A stretch of 64,000 bases of DNA from Clostridium sp. MB40-C1 (GTDB lineage Bacteria; Bacillota; Clostridia; Clostridiales; Clostridiaceae): contig NZ_CP133189.1 in NCBI RefSeq assembly GCF_030913655.1, positions 186,001 to 250,000 on the forward strand, written 5' to 3'. Positions 9,553-15,989 of the stretch are shown piece after piece (positions within the stretch are counted from its first letter, which is position 1; every line of letters begins with the position of its first letter). Under the pieces are notes generated by a model, which was not told the origin of the DNA, made no database searches, and saw nothing but the letters and a program-made list of their open reading frames with translations. The translations under genes were made by a program, and so were the position numbers.

Positions 9553-9575
9553 TACGCATTTTATTTCTGTGCGTA
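9553..9575. promoter_or_regulatory. Inverted repeat TACGCA-N11-TGCGTA in the rnf leader
   Basis: Two perfect 6-bp arms about 50 bp before the rnfC start, notably GC-rich in an AT-rich leader, with a further TTGCGCGC at 9583. It could be an operator or a hairpin in the mRNA leader. It does not match the Rex consensus. Confidence 0.35.
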
Positions 9576-9621
9576 ATTATAGTTGCGCGCATATTTAACA
9601 TTTAAGGATAGGAGGATAAAC

Positions 9622-10941
9622 ATGGAAACTTTAACTTTTAAAAGAGGCGTACATCCACCTCATGGCAAATACCTTACTGAAAAGAAGCCAATAGAGGATT
9701 TACAGCCAAAGGATCTTTTAGTATTTCCTATGTCCCAACATATAGGAGCCCCTGCTGAATGTATTGTAAAAAAAGGCGACAGGGTATTAGTTGGACAAAA
9801 AATAGGTCAGGCTAGTGGGTTTATTTCTGCAAATATCCACAGTAGTGTTTCAGGTACTGTTAAAGATGTTAAACCAGTTTTAACTGCTGGTGGAACAAAA
9901 TCATTAGCGGTAATAGTTGAAAATGATGGACAATATGAAGAAATTGAATTTGCTAAGCTAAAAGATTATCATGAAATGTCAAAAGAAGAAATTGCAGAAC
10001 TTATCAAAGAGGCCGGAGTAGTTGGTATGGGGGGGGCTTGTTTCCCAACTAATGTAAAACTTATTCCACCACCAGATAAGAACATCGATTCTATTGTTAT
10101 TAATGGTGCAGAATGTGAACCTTATTTGACATGTGACCACAGATTAATGTTAGAAGAAACTGAAAAAATCGTTGAAGGTCTTAAAATTATACTTCACATG
10201 CATCCACAAGCAAAAGGATATATAGGAATAGAGGATAATAAACCAGATGCTATACAAGCAATGGAAAAGGCAGTTAAAGATATTCCTAATATATCAGTTA
10301 AAGCTCTTAAGACTAAATATCCACAAGGAGCTGAAAAACAATTAATTTATGCTATAACTAACAGAGAAGTTCCATCAGGAAAACTTCCAGCAGATGCCGG
10401 ATGTATAGTTCAAAATATTACAACTCTTCATGAAATCTATCAAGCAGTAGTACTTGGAAGACCATCTATGACAAGAGTTGTTACAATTACTGGTGAAGCC
10501 GTTAATGATCCAAAAAACTTAAGAATTAGAAATGGTATGTCATTTAGAGAACTAGTAGAGGCTTGTGGAGGATTTAAAGAAGATCCTATTAAAGTAATCT
10601 CAGGCGGTCCAATGATGGGTATGGCTATATCTTCTTTAGATGTACCAGTTATGAAAGGATCATCAGGAATTCTTTGCTTAACTTCAAAGCAAGCTGTATT
10701 ACCACAAGAATCAAGCTGTATTAGATGTGGAAGATGTGTTCAAGCATGTCCAATGTTCTTAATACCTTCAGCACTTGATTCATTAAGCAGAAGAAAAGAC
10801 TACGAAACTTTTGAAGAAGAACATGGATTGGATTGTATAGAATGTGGTTCTTGTACATTTGTATGTCCAGCAAAACGTCACCTAATTCAATCAATCCGTA
10901 CTTCAAAAAGAACAGTATTAGCAAATAAGAGAAAAAAATAG
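9622..10941 (+). CDS. rnfC: RnfC, NADH-binding iron-sulfur subunit of the Rnf complex
   Basis: 439 aa from the ATG at 9622, chosen because GGAGG lies 7 nt upstream; the reading frame extends 13 codons further without an RBS. RnfC is the peripheral subunit that exchanges electrons with NAD(H). The Rossmann-like nucleotide region has GVVGMGGACFPTNVKL and NGAECEPYLTCD, and an SLBB-like region carries GRPSMTRVVTITG. Two 4Fe-4S motifs follow: CIRCGRCVQACP (about 363) and CIECGSCTFVCP (about 404). First gene of a compact six-gene operon in the order C-D-G-E-A-B, the clostridial/acetogen order. Confidence 0.95.
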   Translation: METLTFKRGVHPPHGKYLTEKKPIEDLQPKDLLVFPMSQHIGAPAECIVKKGDRVLVGQKIGQASGFISANIHSSVSGTVKDVKPVLTAGGTKSLAVIVENDGQYEEIEFAKLKDYHEMSKEEIAELIKEAGVVGMGGACFPTNVKLIPPPDKNIDSIVINGAECEPYLTCDHRLMLEETEKIVEGLKIILHMHPQAKGYIGIEDNKPDAIQAMEKAVKDIPNISVKALKTKYPQGAEKQLIYAITNREVPSGKLPADAGCIVQNITTLHEIYQAVVLGRPSMTRVVTITGEAVNDPKNLRIRNGMSFRELVEACGGFKEDPIKVISGGPMMGMAISSLDVPVMKGSSGILCLTSKQAVLPQESSCIRCGRCVQACPMFLIPSALDSLSRRKDYETFEEEHGLDCIECGSCTFVCPAKRHLIQSIRTSKRTVLANKRKK

Positions 10942-10957
10942 GTAAGGAGGAATTATA

Positions 10958-11911
10958 ATGGCTGAGACAATGTTTACAGTGTCTTCATCTCCTCATATTC
11001 GTGATAATAGTTCAGTACAATCTATTATGAGAGATGTTATTATTGCATTACTTCCAGCTACGATAGCAGGAGTATACTTCTTTAAATTAAGAGCATTATT
11101 AGTAATATTAGCAGCAGTTATATCATGTGTACTTTCAGAAATGGTATGGTGCAAACTTTCAAAGCAACAAGATACTTCAAAAGATTTAAGTGCAGTTGTA
11201 ACAGGACTTTTACTTGCATTTAACGTACCACCATCAATTCCAATATGGATGGTTGTTGTTGGTTCAATATTTACTATTATAGTTGTTAAAGCTTTATTCG
11301 GTGGAATTGGACAAAATATAGTTAACCCAGCACTTGCAGGACGTGCATTTTTACTAGCATCTTATCCAGTTGCAATGACAACTTGGACAAACCCTGTAGA
11401 TGGATCAACAGGTGCAACTCCACTTGCAATATTAAAAGCAGTGGAAGCTGGTGGACAAGAACTACCTAGTTTAACTCAAGCTTTCATAGGTCAAGTTGGA
11501 GGATGTATAGGAGAAACTTCAGCTCTTGCATTGCTTATAGGATTTGTTTATCTTTTATATAGAAGAGTAATAACATGGCATATTCCAGTATTTTATCTTG
11601 GAACAATAGCAGTACTTGGAACAATTTTGGGAAGAGGAAATTTAGGAGCTACTGCTGGTATTTATGAAATTATGGTTGGTGGTGTAATGCTTGGTGGTAT
11701 ATTCATGGCAACTGATTATACAACTTCACCAATGACTAAAAAAGGACAAATTATCTTTGCTGTTGCAGCAGGATTTTTAGCTATGATTATTCGTAAATAT
11801 GGTGGATATCCAGAAGGATGTTCTTATTCAATTCTTATAATGAACTTATTCGTACCTCTTATAGATAAATATGTTAAACCAAGAGTATTTGGAACTGGGG
11901 AGGTGAAATAA
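10958..11911 (+). CDS. rnfD: RnfD, membrane subunit with covalent flavin
   Basis: 317 aa, polytopic. Of the NqrB/RnfD family, which carries FMN bound covalently to a Thr; the expected loop is present as DGSTGATPLAI near residue 150. Other family features are GGIGQNIVNPALAGRAFLLASYP and the C-terminal ATDYTTSPMTKKGQ. It helps couple electron flow to ion (Na+ or H+) translocation. GGAGG lies 7 nt before the ATG; the stop overlaps the rnfG start by one base. Confidence 0.95.
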   Translation: MAETMFTVSSSPHIRDNSSVQSIMRDVIIALLPATIAGVYFFKLRALLVILAAVISCVLSEMVWCKLSKQQDTSKDLSAVVTGLLLAFNVPPSIPIWMVVVGSIFTIIVVKALFGGIGQNIVNPALAGRAFLLASYPVAMTTWTNPVDGSTGATPLAILKAVEAGGQELPSLTQAFIGQVGGCIGETSALALLIGFVYLLYRRVITWHIPVFYLGTIAVLGTILGRGNLGATAGIYEIMVGGVMLGGIFMATDYTTSPMTKKGQIIFAVAAGFLAMIIRKYGGYPEGCSYSILIMNLFVPLIDKYVKPRVFGTGEVK

Positions 11912-12519
11912 TGGAGAACCAAAACAGCAGTAAAGAAACATTAATGTTAGGAATAAAATTATTAATAATTACTGCAATAGCAGGACTTGTATTAGGTTGG
12001 GCTCATAAAATTACCTTAGAGCCAATTAAACAACAAGATATAAAGACTAATAATACAGCTATGAAAGAGGTTCTACCATCAGCAAATGATTTCAAAAAAA
12101 TAGCTTCTGACAATCCACAACCAGGAGAAAGTTTTGATATTAAATTAGATCCAAATAGTGGAGTTAAAGAAGTAAATAAAGCTGACGGAGCTGGATACGC
12201 AATAAAAGTTGGAACAAAAGGTTATGGTGGAGAAATATTGATGATGGTTGGTATTGGAGAAGATGGAAAAATAGGTGGAATAAAAATCCTTTCTCATACT
12301 GAAACACCAGGTCTTGGAGCAAAAGCACCAGAACCAGAATTCGCTAAACAATATGAAAAGAAATCAATAGATAAACCTTTAGAAGTAGTTAAAGGAACTG
12401 CGTCAGGAGATAATCAAATATCAGCAATAACAGGTGCTACTATTACATCAAAAGCTGTAACTGATGGTGTTAACCATGCTGTTGAATTTTATAATAAAGA
12501 ATTGAAAGGAGGACAATAA
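11911..12519 (+). CDS. rnfG: RnfG, FMN-binding subunit
   Basis: 202 aa with one N-terminal membrane helix (about 13-30) and a large extracytoplasmic FMN-binding domain. The covalent FMN attachment motif of the NqrC/RnfG family is present at the C-terminus as AITGATITSKAVTDGVNHA; the flavinylated residue is the second Thr. KILSHTETPGLGAKA is the other family signature. It accepts electrons within the Rnf chain. Translationally coupled to rnfD (ATG overlaps its TAA); rnfE starts 2 bp after its stop. A flavin transferase (ApbE) needed for flavinylation is not in the window. Confidence 0.94.
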   Translation: MENQNSSKETLMLGIKLLIITAIAGLVLGWAHKITLEPIKQQDIKTNNTAMKEVLPSANDFKKIASDNPQPGESFDIKLDPNSGVKEVNKADGAGYAIKVGTKGYGGEILMMVGIGEDGKIGGIKILSHTETPGLGAKAPEPEFAKQYEKKSIDKPLEVVKGTASGDNQISAITGATITSKAVTDGVNHAVEFYNKELKGGQ

Positions 12520-12521
12520 TA

Positions 12522-13133
12522 ATGGGTGTTGCAATAGAGAGAATTAAAAATGGTATGTTTACAGAAAACGTAACATTTGTACAGGCTTTAGCAATGTGTC
12601 CTACGCTAGCTGTAACATCTAGTGTTAAGAATGGTCTAGGAATGGGACTTGCATCTACTGTAGTTCTTATAGGTGCAAACTTTGTTATATCCTTATTAAG
12701 AAAATTTATACCAGACAAAGTACGTATACCTGCATTCATAGTTGTTATTGCTGGATTCGTTACATTACTTCAATTCTTATTAGCAGGTTTTGTACCAGTA
12801 CTAAATAAATCACTTGGTATATTTATACCACTTATAGTTGTTAACTGCGTTATCTTAGGACGTGCTGAAGCATATGCTTCTAAAAATGGCCCTATAGCTT
12901 CTATTTTTGATGGTCTTGGACAAGGTCTTGGATTTACTTTATCTTTGGGTGTTATTGGAATAATTAGAGAATTATTAGGAACTGGTAAAATATTTGATAC
13001 AGTTCAAGTAATACCAGCTTCAGTAGAACCAGCTTTAATATTTGTTCTTGCACCAGGAGCTTTCATTACATTAGGAGTAATGATGGCTATTATAAACCAA
13101 ATGAATATTAATAAAAAGAAAAAATCAAAATAG
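12522..13133 (+). CDS. rnfE: RnfE, membrane subunit of the Rnf complex
   Basis: 203 aa, six membrane helices, NqrD/RnfE family. Typical segments are NVTFVQALAMCPTLAVTSSV, with the conserved half-membrane Cys, and IPLIVVNCVILGRAEAYASKN, with the second conserved Cys. RnfE and RnfA form a pseudo-symmetric pair that binds a membrane [2Fe-2S] cluster. AGGAGG lies just before the ATG. The C-terminus is a short lysine-rich tail. Confidence 0.94.
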   Translation: MGVAIERIKNGMFTENVTFVQALAMCPTLAVTSSVKNGLGMGLASTVVLIGANFVISLLRKFIPDKVRIPAFIVVIAGFVTLLQFLLAGFVPVLNKSLGIFIPLIVVNCVILGRAEAYASKNGPIASIFDGLGQGLGFTLSLGVIGIIRELLGTGKIFDTVQVIPASVEPALIFVLAPGAFITLGVMMAIINQMNINKKKKSK

Positions 13134-13160
13134 GAGATAGGAAAGAAGGGTGAATAGATA

Positions 13161-13736
13161 ATGGGTATATTTACATTAATAATTTCGGCTTTATTGGTAA
13201 ATAACATGGTATTGTCTAAGTTCCTTGGTATCTGTGCTTTCCTTGGAGTTTCTAAAAAAGTAGAAACTGCAAAAGGTATGGGTGCGGCAGTTACTTTTGT
13301 TATGGCACTAGCTTCAGTAATATCATATGTAGTATTTAAATTTATACTTGTTCCATTAAAGATAGAATATATGTATACTATAGCATTTATATTAGTTATA
13401 GCTGCATTAGTTCAATTCGTTGAAATGGTACTTAAAAAGACTATGCCAGAACTTTATAAAGCACTTGGTATATTCTTACCATTAATAACTACAAACTGTG
13501 CAATATTAGGTGCAGTTATTATAAACATGAATGAACACTACAACTTATTTTATTCATTATTATATGGAGTTGTTTCAGGACTTGGTTGGATGCTTGCTAT
13601 AGTTATACTTGCAGGTATTAGAGAAAGAATGGAAGCAAGCGACAAAATGCCAGAAGCAGTAAAAGGATTGCCAGCATCATTAATTACATCAGGATTAATG
13701 GCAATTGCATTCCTTGGCTTCTCAGGCCTAGTATAA
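13161..13736 (+). CDS. rnfA: RnfA, membrane subunit of the Rnf complex
   Basis: 191 aa, six membrane helices, homologous to RnfE. The conserved signature NMVLSKFLGICAFLGVSKKVETAKGMG carries the N-terminal Cys, and PLITTNCAILGAVI carries the second. With RnfE it holds the intramembrane iron-sulfur centre. It begins 27 bp after rnfE; GGGTG serves as a weaker RBS. Confidence 0.94.
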   Translation: MGIFTLIISALLVNNMVLSKFLGICAFLGVSKKVETAKGMGAAVTFVMALASVISYVVFKFILVPLKIEYMYTIAFILVIAALVQFVEMVLKKTMPELYKALGIFLPLITTNCAILGAVIINMNEHYNLFYSLLYGVVSGLGWMLAIVILAGIRERMEASDKMPEAVKGLPASLITSGLMAIAFLGFSGLV

Positions 13737-13750
13737 GGAGGCGTTTATAA

Positions 13751-14566
13751 ATGAAAGATATATTATATCCTATACTTAGCTTAGGAGGACTTGGACTTTT
13801 ATTCGGTTTAGTTTTAGGGTATGCTGCTAAGAAATTTGCAGTAGAGATTGATCCTAAAGTGCCTTTAATAAGGGAATGTCTTCCAGGAGCAAACTGTGGT
13901 GGTTGTGGATTTGCCGGATGTGATGCTTATTCAGAAGCAGTAGCAAGTGGCTCAGCTGCTCCAAATTGTTGTCCAATTGGAGGTGCACCTGTTGCAGCTA
14001 AGATTGGTGAAGTTATGGGAATAAAAGTAGATTCATCTGAACCAAAAGTAGCTTATGTAAAATGTCAAGGTACTTGTGGTGTAGCTAAAGAAAAGTATCA
14101 ATATTATGGATTAAAAGATTGTCAAGAAGCTGTAAATGTTCCAGGAGCTGGATCTAAAGCTTGTGACTTTGGATGTTTAGGATTGGGAAGCTGTGTAAAG
14201 GCATGTGCCTTTGATGCTTTGTCTATAGAAGATGGAGTAGCAAAAGTAAACAAGGATAATTGTGTAGCTTGTGGAGCATGTGTAAAAGCTTGTCCTAAAG
14301 ACATAATAGAATTAGTACCACAAAAACAATTAGTTTTTGTTTCATGTAACTCAAAAGACAGAGGCTTAGATGTTAAAAATGCTTGTTCTGTTGGATGTAT
14401 CGGATGTGGACTTTGTGCAAAAGCATGTCCAAAAGAAGCTATTACAATGGTAAACAACTTATCAGTAATTGATTATGATAAGTGTGTAAACTGTGGACTT
14501 TGTGCTCAAAAGTGTCCAACTAAAGCTATATTAAATTTTCGTAAAAAACCAGAACCAAAAGCCTAA
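13751..14566 (+). CDS. rnfB: RnfB, ferredoxin-interacting iron-sulfur subunit
   Basis: 271 aa. An N-terminal membrane anchor (about 5-24) is followed by the RnfB-specific Cys cluster around residues 43-75 (CLPGANCGGCGFAGC, with later CC). Further Cys-rich segments are CLGLGSCVKAC, CVACGACVKACP, CIGCGLCAKACP and CVNCGLCAQKCP, so the protein holds many 4Fe-4S clusters, as in acetogens and clostridia. It is the entry point for electrons from reduced ferredoxin. Last gene of the operon; AAGGAGG lies 10 nt before the ATG, and a strong terminator follows immediately. Confidence 0.95.
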   Translation: MKDILYPILSLGGLGLLFGLVLGYAAKKFAVEIDPKVPLIRECLPGANCGGCGFAGCDAYSEAVASGSAAPNCCPIGGAPVAAKIGEVMGIKVDSSEPKVAYVKCQGTCGVAKEKYQYYGLKDCQEAVNVPGAGSKACDFGCLGLGSCVKACAFDALSIEDGVAKVNKDNCVACGACVKACPKDIIELVPQKQLVFVSCNSKDRGLDVKNACSVGCIGCGLCAKACPKEAITMVNNLSVIDYDKCVNCGLCAQKCPTKAILNFRKKPEPKA

Positions 14567-14571
14567 ATTAT

Positions 14572-14620
14572 AGGGACGGTTCTCCCATTTTTATAAAATA
14601 AAAATGGGAGAACCGTCCCC
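14572..14620 (+). terminator. rnf operon terminator built from two inverted REP-like repeats
   Basis: A very long perfect stem. GGGACGGTTCT (14573-14583) extends into CCCATTTTTAT and pairs with ATAAAAATGGG plus AGAACCGTCCC (14609-14619), with a 3-nt loop. It starts 6 bp after the rnfB stop. The outer half is the dispersed repeat. Confidence 0.8.
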
Positions 14621-14650
14621 TTAAATTTTATCAGATTAATAAGATATAAA

Positions 14651-14700
14651 AGGAAGTGAAGAAGCTATGTTTATTAAAACATAGCTTCTTCACTTCCTTT
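14651..14700 (-). terminator. Terminator overlapping the 3' end of the ABC ATPase gene
   Basis: A perfect stem pairs AAGGAAGTGAAGAAGCTATG with its complement, and the loop carries the TAA stop (14674-14676). One arm encodes the last eight or so residues of the ABC ATPase; the other is 3' UTR. Only about 30 bp separates it from the rnf terminator. Confidence 0.75.
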
Positions 14701-15780
14701 ATTGAATATGTGTATTTTATCTATTTTAAAACCAATATTTATACTTTTGCCTATTTCAGCTTCAGTATTAGGGTCAACTCTAGCTATTAAACTTTGATTA
14801 TGCATTTCTAAATGTAAATATGTTTCAGAGCCAAGCATTTCTTTTACTTGTACCATTGTCTCAATAACATTTTCTTTGTTTTCAGAAATTTCATAATGAA
14901 CAAATATATTTTCAGGTCTTATACCTAAGATAACTTCTTTATTAACATATTCTAAATCTTTTAGGAGTTTTGAATGTTTGTCCGAAAATCTTACTATATT
15001 TCCATTGAATTCAGCATACAAATTATCTTTATCATCTTTTATAGTACATTCTATAAAATTCATTTGTGGGGAGCCTATAAAGGAAGCAACGAATACGTTA
15101 TTAGGATGTTTATATATACTTTGAGGATCGGCTACTTGTTGAATAATGCCATCTTTCATTACTACAATCCTTGTACCCATTGTCATAGCTTCTGTTTGAT
15201 CATGAGTGACGTAAATAAAGGTTGTTTTTAGCTGCTGATGTAGTTTGCTTATTTCAGCTCTCATTTGAACCCTTAGTTTGGCATCCAAGTTTGATAAAGG
15301 TTCGTCCATTAAAAATACCTTAGGATTTCTTACAATAGAACGTCCAAGAGCAACTCGCTGTTTTTGACCTCCGGAAAGTTGTTTTGGTTTTCTATCAAGC
15401 AAATCCTCTATCCCCAGTATTTTCGCGGCTTCAGTAACCTTTTTTTTAATCTCATCTTTTGACATTTTGCGAAGTTTTAGTCCAAAAGCCATATTATCAT
15501 ATACAGTCATGTGAGGATATAAAGCATAGTTTTGAAATACCATAGCGATATCTCTGTCTTTTGGAGCTACATCGTTTACAAGGTTTTCTCCTATATATAA
15601 TTCACCAGAAGATACTTCTTCAAGTCCAGCTATCATTCTTAAAGTAGTGGATTTTCCACATCCAGAAGGACCAACAAATACTATAAATTCTTTATCTTCA
15701 ATAGTGAGGGTAAAATTATGAACAGCATGGAAGCCGTTTGGGTATACTTTTTCAATATTTTTTAAAATCAGTCCAGCCAT
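14674..15780 (-). CDS. ugpC: ABC transporter ATPase of the MsmX/UgpC (CUT1 sugar) type
   Basis: 368 aa, the usual length for this family. Walker A GPSGCGKSTT is at about 37-46, the Q-loop in MVFQNYALYPHMTVYDN, the ABC signature LSGGQKQR, Walker B VFLMDEPLSNLDAKLR and the switch His in VTHDQTEA. A C-terminal TOBE/MalK-type regulatory domain (about 240-368) contains GIRPENIF. Such ATPases energise carbohydrate ABC importers and are often shared by several of them. Consistent with that, no permease or binding-protein genes lie next to it. Which sugar it serves cannot be told. AGGAG precedes the ATG. Divergent from the metal ATPase gene. Confidence 0.9.
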   Translation of the reverse strand: MAGLILKNIEKVYPNGFHAVHNFTLTIEDKEFIVFVGPSGCGKSTTLRMIAGLEEVSSGELYIGENLVNDVAPKDRDIAMVFQNYALYPHMTVYDNMAFGLKLRKMSKDEIKKKVTEAAKILGIEDLLDRKPKQLSGGQKQRVALGRSIVRNPKVFLMDEPLSNLDAKLRVQMRAEISKLHQQLKTTFIYVTHDQTEAMTMGTRIVVMKDGIIQQVADPQSIYKHPNNVFVASFIGSPQMNFIECTIKDDKDNLYAEFNGNIVRFSDKHSKLLKDLEYVNKEVILGIRPENIFVHYEISENKENVIETMVQVKEMLGSETYLHLEMHNQSLIARVDPNTEAEIGKSINIGFKIDKIHIFNKGSEEAMF

Positions 15781-15900
15781 TAAAATACACTCCTTATAAT
15801 ATCATGATACTAGTATAATATAGAATAAATTGGGAAAATATACAATAAATTATTAGTTATAATTAAATAAAGAATGTATTTACAAATAGATGAGCATTTA

Positions 15901-15929
15901 TTGACAATACTGAAAAAAGGAGTTATACT
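15901..15929 (+). promoter_or_regulatory. Sigma-A promoter of the metal-efflux ATPase
   Basis: A consensus -35 TTGACA (15901-15906), a 17-bp spacer and -10 TATACT (15924-15929). The expected start site is about 15936, just ahead of the operator palindrome. Confidence 0.8.
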
Positions 15930-15938
15930 TAAATAAAC

Positions 15939-15958
15939 ATATGAACAAATATTCATAT
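15939..15958. promoter_or_regulatory. CzrA/ArsR-family-type operator before the metal ATPase
   Basis: ATATGAACAAATATTCATAT is an imperfect palindrome nearly identical in form to the CzrA/SmtB-type operator (ATATGAACA-TGTTCATAT). It overlaps the predicted transcript start, a place where a bound repressor would block transcription until Zn or Cd releases it. No ArsR-family gene is in the window, so the repressor would act in trans. Confidence 0.7.
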
Positions 15959-15989
15959 ATAGTATATATTAGTTAGGGGAGGGATGTTT

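Larger units (their letters stand above)
8654..9621. other. Intergenic region between yitT and rnfC
   Basis: About 970 bp with no convincing gene. It holds one REP-like AGAACCGTCCC (8958-8968) and the rnf leader at its right end. A 62-codon hydrophobic minus-strand reading (9296-9484) has no ribosome binding site and low complexity, and I do not accept it. Confidence 0.6.
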
